In this document: one piece after another, positions 14,313 to 20,295 of the stretch
Layout: each line of letters begins with the position of its first letter
Position numbering within the stretch: position 1 is the stretch's first letter
Assembly: GCA_964370035.1 (NCBI GenBank)
Contig: CAYJGT010000024.1
Coordinates: 1-20,295 of the forward strand
Direction of reading: 5' to 3'
DNA from: CAYJHC01 sp964370035
Lineage (GTDB): Bacteria; Bacillota; Clostridia; Peptostreptococcales; Anaerovoracaceae
DNA: 20,295 nt
Program-made: the position numbers and the translations under genes
Notes under the pieces: model-generated
What the model was told of the DNA's origin: nothing
Database searches by the model: none
What the model saw: only the letters and a program-made list of their open reading frames with translations

Positions 14313-15470
14313 TTACTTTACTTTATAAGTAATTGAATCATCTTCGATAATCAAATGTTGTAGATAAGCATATCCTTCTTGAACCATAGATTCAAATGGA
14401 ATAAACCTTAAAGAGGCACCGTTGATACAATATCTAAGGCCACCTTCCTCAGTAGGACCATCAGTGAAATAATGACCTAGGTGATTTAAACCAGAACGGC
14501 TTTTTATTTCTGTCCCGCTAAATAGGCTAGCACCTTCAGTATCTTCAACGATAACATCAGAAGAAATTGGTTTAGTGAAACTTGGCCAGCCCGTACCTGA
14601 GTCATACTTATCCGTAGATAAGAATAAAGGCTCCCCAGTTAGTATATCTACATAAATTCCTACTTTGTAATTATCATTTAATTCACTGCTAAATGATTGT
14701 TCGGTTCCGTTGTTTTGGGTTACATCATATTGAAGGTCAGTAAGAGTTGATTTAATTTCTTCAATAGGAGGACTCGGGTAGTCGTTTTTGTTTATGAAAA
14801 CGCCTTCAGTTGCCAATTCTAAATTAATATGACAGTATCCGTTTTTATTTTGTGATAAATAGTCTTGATGGTAGTCTTCTGCAGTATAAAAGTTTGATAA
14901 AGGAAGAGCCTCCACAACTAGTTGGTTATCATATTCTAGCTGAAGTTTTGATAATGCGTCATTGACAATTGGCTTCTCATTATCATTTGTGTAGTAGATA
15001 CCTGTCCTATATTGGGTTCCAACATCATTTCCTTGTTTATTTAAGCTAGTAGGGTCAATTACCCTGAAAAATGCAGTTAAGATTTCTTCTAGGGTAATTT
15101 GTTTAGGATCATAAACTACTTTAACAGTTTCAGCATGGCCAGTATCATCATAAATTACTTCTTCATATGTTGGATTCTCAGTCTTTCCGTTAGCGTAACC
15201 AGAAGAAACATCATATATGCCAGCAAGTCTTGACATATATTCTTCTACACCCCAAAAGCATCCTCCTGCCAAATAAATTGTATTTAGATTTTTTTCTTTA
15301 ATTAGAGCATCTATATCAACTTCATTAGCATAGACTATAGTATTACTCTTACGCATATCTGAACTCACCTCACTACTTGTTAATAAAAGTACGGCCAATA
15401 TCCCTAAAAAAATAACTGCAGCTATACTTGAATAAATTATTTTTGATTTTTTGCTAGTCGTTGTATTCAC
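14313..15470 (-). CDS. msrAB: Membrane-anchored bifunctional peptide methionine sulfoxide reductase MsrA-MsrB
   Basis: Repairs both S- and R-sulfoxides of methionine in proteins. The chosen start is the GTG at 15470 (385 residues): AAAGGAGG lies 8 nt upstream, while the GTG three codons earlier overlaps that SD. An N-terminal hydrophobic helix (about 12-31) is probably an uncleaved anchor or signal, placing the enzyme outside the membrane. The MsrA domain comes first, with the catalytic Cys in GGCFWG (about residue 71) and GTQYRTGIYY. The MsrB domain follows, with GTGWPSF, RSGLNHLGHYF and the catalytic Cys in RYCINGASLRF (about 348). The zinc-binding CxxC pairs of many MsrB proteins are absent. 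Extracytoplasmic MsrAB needs an electron donor across the membrane (CcdA/thioredoxin type), and none is visible here. Confidence 0.94.
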   Translation of the reverse strand: MNTTTSKKSKIIYSSIAAVIFLGILAVLLLTSSEVSSDMRKSNTIVYANEVDIDALIKEKNLNTIYLAGGCFWGVEEYMSRLAGIYDVSSGYANGKTENPTYEEVIYDDTGHAETVKVVYDPKQITLEEILTAFFRVIDPTSLNKQGNDVGTQYRTGIYYTNDNEKPIVNDALSKLQLEYDNQLVVEALPLSNFYTAEDYHQDYLSQNKNGYCHINLELATEGVFINKNDYPSPPIEEIKSTLTDLQYDVTQNNGTEQSFSSELNDNYKVGIYVDILTGEPLFLSTDKYDSGTGWPSFTKPISSDVIVEDTEGASLFSGTEIKSRSGLNHLGHYFTDGPTEEGGLRYCINGASLRFIPFESMVQEGYAYLQHLIIEDDSITYKVK

Positions 15471-15513
15471 TACATGCACCTCCTTTTATAGAAAATTATT
15501 TACTTATGAATAA

Positions 15514-15541
15514 TTAATACCCGTAAATTAATAGTTTTCAA
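15514..15541 (-). promoter_or_regulatory. Candidate promoter of msrAB
   Basis: Reading the minus strand, TTGAAA (15536-15541), a 16-bp spacer and TATTAA (15514-15519) lie about 45 bp upstream of the start codon. Confidence 0.4.
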
Positions 15542-15592
15542 CAGGAGGGGAAAAGAAGTTTTGGTGAAGGATTTGTGAAGAAACAAAATAAT

Positions 15593-15616
15593 AAAAAACG
15601 AGATGAAAAAGCATCT
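15593..15616 (-). terminator. Weak intrinsic terminator downstream of yaaA
   Basis: On the minus strand a short AGATG/CATCT stem with a CTTTTT loop is followed by CGTTTTTTATT. It lies about 105 bp past the yaaA stop and before msrAB, so it would separate the two units. The stem is only 5 bp. Confidence 0.4.
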
Positions 15617-15720
15617 AGCTATATTTTTGTGATTGTTACTTCGAAAAAAGTGGTGATTATTATTTTATGGTTTCGCTAAACGTGAGATTATAAAATGTAA
15701 AATAATATATTAATTACATA

Positions 15721-16461
15721 CTATTTTATAAATATATAATTTTCATTCGTAGAAAGCCCAGGGTTAAAACTATAACCAAGTTCAGAAAATTCCTTAATTG
15801 ATTCAGACTCAGTAATATTATTTTCAGCTAGCCATCTTACCATTTGGCCTCTAGCCATTTTGCACATAGTTCCCTTTTCTTTTACTTTGCCATCGATTAA
15901 TTGACCAAAAGAAATGGTTAAAAAAGTTGTTGTAGGATTTAAGTGTTTTAATATAGCGTTACTATATTCTTTTGAAGCTAAATTAATAATAAGATTGCTT
16001 TCAACTTCTAAAGACTTTGCTAGGCTATCTCCCCAATAATCGTAAAGATTGGTACTTTTGTTTACAGATAGCTTTGTTTGCATCTCAAGTCTATATGGAA
16101 CAACCCCATCGAAAGGTCTTAAAACCCCATAAAAAGCGGATAGTATTCTTAGATGATTTTCAATGTACTCTAAATGAGGCACCTCAAAAACTTCGGCACC
16201 CATATATTGATATTGTATCCCTTCGTAAGAAAAGATGGCAGGGGATAGATTATTCTTCAAATCCATATTATTAACTCTGTCTAGATTTAATCTAGCTATA
16301 GAATCATTGCACTTCCAAAGTGATTGTAGTTCTTCTGGTGACATGTTCTGCAATTGGTTCAATATAGTTTGTGTAAAATCTAAATGAGCAGGTAGGTTTC
16401 TATGTAAGAAAAGGTGGTTATTCACATTCATTTTCTTTGCGGGGGAAATAATTATTATCAT
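15721..16461 (-). CDS. yaaA: YaaA-family peroxide-stress protein
   Basis: A UPF0246/YaaA protein of 246 residues, close to the family's usual length. In Escherichia coli YaaA lowers intracellular free iron during peroxide stress and is a DNA-binding protein. Family signatures seen are MIIIISPAKKM at the start, AIFSYEGIQYQYMGA, HLRILSAFYGVLRPFDGVVPYRLEM, LYDYWGDSLAKSL, INLASKEYSNAI, and CKMARGQMVRWLAENNI. The protein is cytoplasmic and has no membrane segment. AGGAG lies 7 nt before the ATG. Its own extended -10 promoter is upstream. It sits beside msrAB and a flavoprotein on the same strand, in a redox-defence setting, though each gene seems to have its own promoter. Confidence 0.93.
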   Translation of the reverse strand: MIIIISPAKKMNVNNHLFLHRNLPAHLDFTQTILNQLQNMSPEELQSLWKCNDSIARLNLDRVNNMDLKNNLSPAIFSYEGIQYQYMGAEVFEVPHLEYIENHLRILSAFYGVLRPFDGVVPYRLEMQTKLSVNKSTNLYDYWGDSLAKSLEVESNLIINLASKEYSNAILKHLNPTTTFLTISFGQLIDGKVKEKGTMCKMARGQMVRWLAENNITESESIKEFSELGYSFNPGLSTNENYIFIK

Positions 16462-16504
16462 GGTATACTCCTAGGTGACTAACATCTTTATATACTTTCT
16501 TTTT

Positions 16505-16533
16505 AGTATAGCATAATAATAATATTAAGTTAA
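16505..16533 (-). promoter_or_regulatory. Extended -10 promoter of yaaA
   Basis: Reading the minus strand, TTAACT (16528-16533), a 17-bp spacer ending in TGC, and TATACT (16505-16510) lie about 45 bp before the yaaA start. The TGn extension strengthens the call. Confidence 0.55.
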
Positions 16534-16714
16534 AATATAGTGTTATATTAAGGGGGAAATTAGTTAGAATAAGTATATATACTATGTTACATAATTTGCA
16601 AATGAAAAATAGACACGACAAAATAATTTGAAGAATAACCAATTTGAGCTAAGGAGAATGTAGGAAGAAAGAAAAATTTTATTGTAAAAAATTACTAGAA
16701 AGGCAAGGAAAATT

Positions 16715-16723
16715 TGTTATAAT
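16715..16723 (+). promoter_or_regulatory. Extended -10 promoter of the DUF1653-tyrA unit
   Basis: TGTTATAAT contains a perfect TATAAT (16718-16723) with a TGn extension, 39 bp before the GTG start. No clear -35 lies at the usual distance. Confidence 0.55.
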
Positions 16724-16762
16724 GAAGCATAGTGATTGAAAAAATAAAAGAAAGGCTTTATT

Positions 16763-16981
16763 GTGGAAAATTTTAAAAAAGGGATATATCAGCACTATAA
16801 AGGAAATAAATATGAATTATTATATTTAAGTAAACACTCTGAAACTTTGGAAGATATGGTAGTTTATCGTGCTCTTTACGGTGAACAGGGGGTTTGGGTA
16901 AGACCTGCAAGTATGTGGAATGAAGAAGTAAGTGTTCAGGGCAGACTTATTAAGAGATTTGTTTATGTAGAGGAAATGTGA
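16763..16981 (+). CDS. DUF1653 protein
   Basis: A 72-residue cytoplasmic protein matching the small DUF1653 family, whose function is not known. The pattern is G-x-Y-x-H-Y-K-G-x-x-Y (GIYQHYKGNKYELL), then MVVYRALYGEQGVWVRPASMW, then F at the end of the core (GRLIKRFVYVEEM). It starts with GTG, 7 nt after an AAAGG SD. Its stop codon is directly followed by the ATG of tyrA with no gap, so the two are co-transcribed and probably translationally coupled. Nothing in its sequence links it to aromatic amino-acid synthesis. Confidence 0.85.
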   Translation: MENFKKGIYQHYKGNKYELLYLSKHSETLEDMVVYRALYGEQGVWVRPASMWNEEVSVQGRLIKRFVYVEEM

Positions 16982-17830
16982 ATGAAAAATAAAATTATAA
17001 CAGTAGTTGGAGTTGGAATTTTGGGTGGTAGTTATGCCATGGGATTAAAGAAAGCAGGTAACGTTGTTTATGGTATAGATATACTTCAAGAGAGCATTGA
17101 CTTTGCATTAGAAAATGGATATATCTCTGAGGGGTCAATAGACGACTATGAAGATTACCTAAAGAAAAGCGATATAATAATTTTATGCTTATATCCAAAT
17201 GCTTTAATTCAATGGATAAATGAAAATGGACATCTTATAAATAAAAAAGCGATTATAACAGATGTTTGTGGGGTAAAACATGGAATAGTAGAAGAGGTGC
17301 AAAGGGCACTTGAACCATATGAGATTGAGTTTTATTCTTCTCATCCCATGAGAGGCAAAGAGTCTTTAGGCGTAAGGAACGCAGACTCTTCCATATTTAG
17401 AGATGCTAATATCATTCTTGTCCCAACAGAAAAAAATACACAAAGAGGAGAGGAAACTATTCGAAAAATTGCCTATACCCTTGGTTTTACAAGTGTTTCT
17501 AAACTAACTGCCTTAGAACATGATCGTATGATAGGATACTTAAGTCAACTTACACATGCTATAGCCGTAAGTTTGATGACGGCAAATAGTGATGAGAGTT
17601 TAGAAAAATATAGTGGAGATAGTTTTAAGGATTTGACAAGGATTGCAAAAATAGATGAAAACCTTTGGAGTGAATTATTTCTATGGAACAAAAAAATTCT
17701 TTGTGATGAAATTGATGTTTTTATTGAAAATCTTCAAGAATTAAGAAACAATATCGATGACGAAAATGTTGAAGGTATGAAAGAAATGTTTAGACTTTCG
17801 ACAAAGCGAAGAAAACTTTTTGATGAATAA
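16982..17830 (+). CDS. tyrA: Prephenate dehydrogenase
   Basis: Oxidatively decarboxylates prephenate to 4-hydroxyphenylpyruvate for tyrosine synthesis, using NAD(P)+. The N-terminal Rossmann fold shows VVGVGILGGS (about residues 8-17) and an acidic residue after the second strand (YGID), suggesting preference for NAD+. Typical later blocks are SHPMRGKES (about 120-128), the helical-domain ALEHDRMIGYLSQLTHAIAVSL, and DSFKDLTRIAKIDENLWSELFLWN. At 282 residues it lacks both a fused chorismate mutase and a C-terminal ACT domain, so feedback control by tyrosine would have to work differently from ACT-bearing Firmicute enzymes. No other aromatic-pathway gene is in the window, so this copy stands apart from an aro cluster. 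Confidence 0.92.
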   Translation: MKNKIITVVGVGILGGSYAMGLKKAGNVVYGIDILQESIDFALENGYISEGSIDDYEDYLKKSDIIILCLYPNALIQWINENGHLINKKAIITDVCGVKHGIVEEVQRALEPYEIEFYSSHPMRGKESLGVRNADSSIFRDANIILVPTEKNTQRGEETIRKIAYTLGFTSVSKLTALEHDRMIGYLSQLTHAIAVSLMTANSDESLEKYSGDSFKDLTRIAKIDENLWSELFLWNKKILCDEIDVFIENLQELRNNIDDENVEGMKEMFRLSTKRRKLFDE

Positions 17831-17980
17831 ATTGTTTTGGAATTACATAAATTAACTTTAATGATTTGTTTTTTTGAGGAAGGTAACTAGTACAATATAA
17901 GTTGACTAGTGCATATGTTTGATATAGAGGAACTTTAATTGTGAGATAGTATAAAAAAACAAGAAAAAGGAGAAAGAACT

Positions 17981-18544
17981 ATGAGAAAGAATTTTGGACC
18001 AAAACCAGCATTATACCCACAACTTGTGTTAATTGTTGGAACCTACGATGAAAAAGGCAAACCAAATGCAATGAACGCTGCCTGGGGAGTACATTTTGAA
18101 ATGAACAAAGTGCTACTTTGTATCACTTCAACCCATAAAACAGCTAAAAACATTAGAGGCCAAAAAGCATTTACACTAAGCATTGGAAATGTCGATAATG
18201 TAATATCTTGCGACTATGTAGGAATTGTTTCGGGGAATGATGTGGAAGATAAATTCACAAAAGCAGGTTTCCATGATGTTAAATCTGAATTTGTAAATGC
18301 GCCTATAATTACAGAGCTACCGCTAACCATTGAGTGTGAATTAGAGAGTATTGATGAAGAAAAAGATTTGATTTTTGGAAAAATTGTCAATGTAAGTGCA
18401 GATGAAAGCATATTAGATGAGAATGGGGATGTATCTTCAGAAAAACTAAAGCCAGTAGTTGTTGAGTTAATGACTAACAACTATCTGCAAGTTGGAGAAA
18501 AAGTTGGAAATGCATTTAGCGATGGCAAAGCATTGATAAAATAA
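17981..18544 (+). CDS. Flavin reductase-like FMN-binding protein
   Basis: A 187-residue protein of the flavin-reductase/flavoredoxin split-barrel family, probably holding FMN and passing electrons. Family features are the N-terminal PALYPQLVLIVGTYDEKGKPNAMNAAWGVHFEMNKVLLCITSTHKTAKNIRGQKAFTLSIG, corresponding to the P.P...V...D..G..N.......... pattern with the FMN-phosphate contact region S-T-H-K-T-A. It then has DYVGIVSGNDVEDKF and a late-barrel LTIECELESIDEEKDLIFGKIV. AAAAGGAG lies 7-8 nt before the ATG. It is a single gene and has no membrane segment. Redox partners cannot be read from the sequence; a link to the flavodiiron protein is conceivable but unsupported. Confidence 0.88.
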   Translation: MRKNFGPKPALYPQLVLIVGTYDEKGKPNAMNAAWGVHFEMNKVLLCITSTHKTAKNIRGQKAFTLSIGNVDNVISCDYVGIVSGNDVEDKFTKAGFHDVKSEFVNAPIITELPLTIECELESIDEEKDLIFGKIVNVSADESILDENGDVSSEKLKPVVVELMTNNYLQVGEKVGNAFSDGKALIK

Positions 18545-18554
18545 CTTATGTTTA

Positions 18555-18621
18555 GCTCTGCCAAAGGGCTGAGATTTGACTTTTTATATTAGACTTCCTC
18601 TAATATAAAGGTCTTGTATGG
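18555..18621. repeat. Two-hairpin intergenic repeat, copy 2
   Basis: This copy starts 10 bp past the flavin-reductase-like stop. Hairpin 1 is CTC-T-GCC (18556-18562), loop AAAG, GGC-T-GAG (18567-18573). Hairpin 2 pairs TTTATATTAGA (18583-18593) perfectly with its complement (18599-18609) around CTTCC. The end reads CTTGTATGG. Order and core sequences match copy 1 at 4609-4693, while hairpin 1 is shorter. The loops differ while the stems are kept. Confidence 0.75.
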
Positions 18622-18736
18622 TTTTTGTCTTAAAGTGCTTGATTTGTGAAAATACCGAATAAATAACGTGCAAATTTTTAATGATAAATTTGAAATTGTA
18701 AGAATTTTCCGAAAACATAAAAAACAAAACGAAAAT

Positions 18737-18754
18737 AGTTAGCTAAAACTAACT
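18737..18754. promoter_or_regulatory. Inverted repeat over the pntA -35 region
   Basis: AGTTAG and CTAACT flank a 6-base centre, ending 9 bp before the -10. The location is suited to a regulator, but the arms are short. Confidence 0.3.
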
Positions 18755-18759
18755 TCGTG

Positions 18760-18768
18760 TGTTATACT
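18760..18768 (+). promoter_or_regulatory. Extended -10 promoter of pntA
   Basis: TGTTATACT gives a TGn extension plus TATACT (18763-18768), about 45 bp before the pntA ATG. The -35 is weak. Confidence 0.55.
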
Positions 18769-18812
18769 TAGTCTCATAGAATTATTTTATTATTACAATG
18801 AAAGGAGATATT

Positions 18813-20295
18813 ATGCAAATAGGTATACCTAAGGAGCCCTTTGTTGATCAAACTTTAGTAGCTAGTTCGCCAGACACTATCACAAAGCTTATTAAATTAG
18901 GCTATGATGTAGTAGTTGAAAAAAATGCTGGAGTTGAAGCTAGTTTTTTTGATAATCAATATGAAGCGGCTGGTGCGAGAATTGTTGACCAGGCTACAGC
19001 TTGGGGAGCAGATATTGTAGTGTGCTTGGATACACCGCCAAGCTCCGAATTAAAATTAATAAAAAAAGGAGCTGTTCTAATTACTAGAATTAATCCTGGA
19101 GCAAATAGTGATCATGTTAAAGAATTTGAAAAAATGGGAATTACAGCCTTAGCAATGGATGCAGTTCCTAGAATTTCTAGAGCTCAAGCATTAGATGTTC
19201 GTTCTTCAATGGCTAATATTAGTGGTTATCGTGCTGTAATAGAAGCTGCTAGTGCCTTCGGTCGTTTATTCACAGGACAGGTTACTGCAGCAGGAAAAGT
19301 ACCACCAGCTAAAGTTTATATTATTGGAGTTGGTGTTGCGGGACTTTCTGCTATTGGTACAGCTAACTCGATGGGAGCAATAGTATCAGCTACTGACGTA
19401 AGAGCGGAAGTTGCGGATCAAGTCGAATCATTGGGAGGAACCTTTGTTGAAATTCCAGTAAAACAAGAATCTTCTGACGGCTATGCAAAAGAAATGAGCG
19501 ATGACCAACAAAAACTTGTTTTGGAAGTATATAAAGAGCAGGCTGCAAAGAGTGATATTGTAATTACCACTGCTCAAATTCCAGGTCGTCCTTCACCATT
19601 ACTAATTACTGAAGAAGCCGTTGCAGAAATGAAACCGGGATCTGTTATAGTGGATATTGGTGCAAATGAACTTGGAAGTAACTGTGCTCTCACAAAATCA
19701 GGAGAGATTGTTAAAACAGAAAATGGAGTTACAATCATAGGCTTTAATGATTTACCAGGCCGATTACCAGGACAGTCTTCACAACTTTATGGACAAAATG
19801 TTGTTAACTTTTTCAAATTAACAACTCCAGAAAAAGATGGAAAAATAGTATTAAATCAAGAAGATGAAATTGTTCGAGGAGTAACGGTTACATTAGAAGG
19901 AAACAACACTTGGCCTCCGCCACCTGTTAAAGTATCAGCTGCACCTGCGGAAGAAGCTAAAGTAGCTGAACCTGAGAAAGAAGTTGAAAAATCAGCATTC
20001 CAAAAACATTGGTGGAAAGCATTGGCTGCTTTAGTAGGAATAGCGCTTATTCTAGCTGCGCCAGCTTCAATAAAGGATCACTTTATTGTATTTGAACTTG
20101 CAGTAGTTGTAGGATTCTATGTTATTACTAATGTAACACATGCACTACATACACCATTAATGTCTGTTACAAATGCCATATCGGGGATCATTATATTAGG
20201 AGCCATACTGCTAATGGGATCAGACAATATAGTCGTTCTCGTACTTTCTTTTATAGCTATGGTAATTGCTGCGATTAATATCTTTGGAGGATTTC
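18813..20295 (+). CDS. pntA: Proton-translocating NAD(P) transhydrogenase subunit alpha (3' end cut by window edge)
   Basis: Transfers hydride between NADH and NADP+, coupled to proton movement across the membrane. The frame is open from an ATG with a perfect SD (AAAGGAG, 5-6 nt away) to the window end, giving 494 residues. The N-terminal part is the soluble NAD(H)-binding domain I (MQIGIPKEPF..., RSSMANISGYRAV, VYIIGVGVAGLSAIGTANSMGAIVSATDVR, DIGANELGSNCALT, GFNDLPGRLPGQSSQLY). A Pro/Ala/Glu-rich linker follows, then three or four hydrophobic segments of domain II starting near FQKHWWKALAALVG. Domains I and II are therefore fused as in the E. coli PntA. Comparison with that protein suggests only some 15 residues are missing. 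pntB is expected just beyond the window. Confidence 0.95.
   Translation, partial: MQIGIPKEPFVDQTLVASSPDTITKLIKLGYDVVVEKNAGVEASFFDNQYEAAGARIVDQATAWGADIVVCLDTPPSSELKLIKKGAVLITRINPGANSDHVKEFEKMGITALAMDAVPRISRAQALDVRSSMANISGYRAVIEAASAFGRLFTGQVTAAGKVPPAKVYIIGVGVAGLSAIGTANSMGAIVSATDVRAEVADQVESLGGTFVEIPVKQESSDGYAKEMSDDQQKLVLEVYKEQAAKSDIVITTAQIPGRPSPLLITEEAVAEMKPGSVIVDIGANELGSNCALTKSGEIVKTENGVTIIGFNDLPGRLPGQSSQLYGQNVVNFFKLTTPEKDGKIVLNQEDEIVRGVTVTLEGNNTWPPPPVKVSAAPAEEAKVAEPEKEVEKSAFQKHWWKALAALVGIALILAAPASIKDHFIVFELAVVVGFYVITNVTHALHTPLMSVTNAISGIIILGAILLMGSDNIVVLVLSFIAMVIAAINIFGGF

Larger units (their letters stand above)
16462..16762. other. 301-bp divergent intergenic region, yaaA/DUF1653
   Basis: No gene is supported; a 74-codon minus frame overlapping yaaA is a shadow. 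The region contains the minus-strand yaaA promoter (16505-16533), an AT-rich palindrome AGTATATATACT at 16572-16583, and the plus-strand promoter at 16715-16723. I see no riboswitch or T-box. Confidence 0.5.

Noticed and set aside
16418..16642. 74-codon minus-strand frame upstream of and overlapping yaaA
   Set aside because: It overlaps the yaaA start in another frame and covers the yaaA promoter. Its hydrophobic composition follows from AT-rich DNA.

Overview
The window is AT-rich, gene-dense DNA with Gram-positive-style strong Shine-Dalgarno (SD) sites (AAAGGAGG type), lipoproteins and TGn-extended -10 promoters. Together with a flavodiiron protein, PAAT-type amino-acid transport and minimal Hanks-type kinases, this suggests an anaerobic low-GC Bacillota, probably Clostridia. 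I cannot name a genus. No rRNA, tRNA, CRISPR array or insertion sequence is visible.

Layout. Positions 2-1177 hold the 3' part of a beta-class adenine DNA methyltransferase; the window opens exactly on its DPPF catalytic motif. A flavodiiron protein gene (fprA-like, minus strand) follows, with a bidirectional terminator. From 2803 to about 11380 lies an accessory signalling and transport region. It holds an XRE-like protein divergent from a membrane-anchored Ser/Thr kinase; a complete polar amino-acid ABC transporter operon ending in a MarR regulator; a second, soluble and partly degenerate kinase; a zinc-ribbon/transmembrane/duplicated-ectodomain protein; a 35-residue membrane peptide gene; and a small lipoprotein gene. 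An eroded EAL-domain remnant follows behind a terminator.

Positions 11920-16461, all on the minus strand, form a redox and stress block: a TVP38/TMEM64 membrane protein with a MerA/Lpd-like flavoprotein, a membrane-anchored MsrA-MsrB fusion, and YaaA. The last part, on the plus strand, is housekeeping metabolism: a DUF1653 protein next to prephenate dehydrogenase (tyrA), a flavin-reductase-like flavoprotein, and the alpha subunit of proton-translocating transhydrogenase (pntA), which runs off the window.

Most notable observations. (1) A textbook promoter (TTGACA-N17-TATTAT) for the ABC/MarR operon whose -10 is the first part of a 30-bp perfect palindrome, the likely MarR operator; it also shows that the longest open frame of the binding-protein gene starts too early. 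(2) A two-hairpin intergenic repeat present in two copies 14 kb apart. (3) A kinase/XRE/zinc-ribbon/small-membrane-protein set that may form one signalling system. (4) A lipoprotein gene whose SD is 29 nt from its ATG, with a hairpin between them that could bring them together. (5) An EAL remnant whose open frame begins in the T-tract of a terminator.
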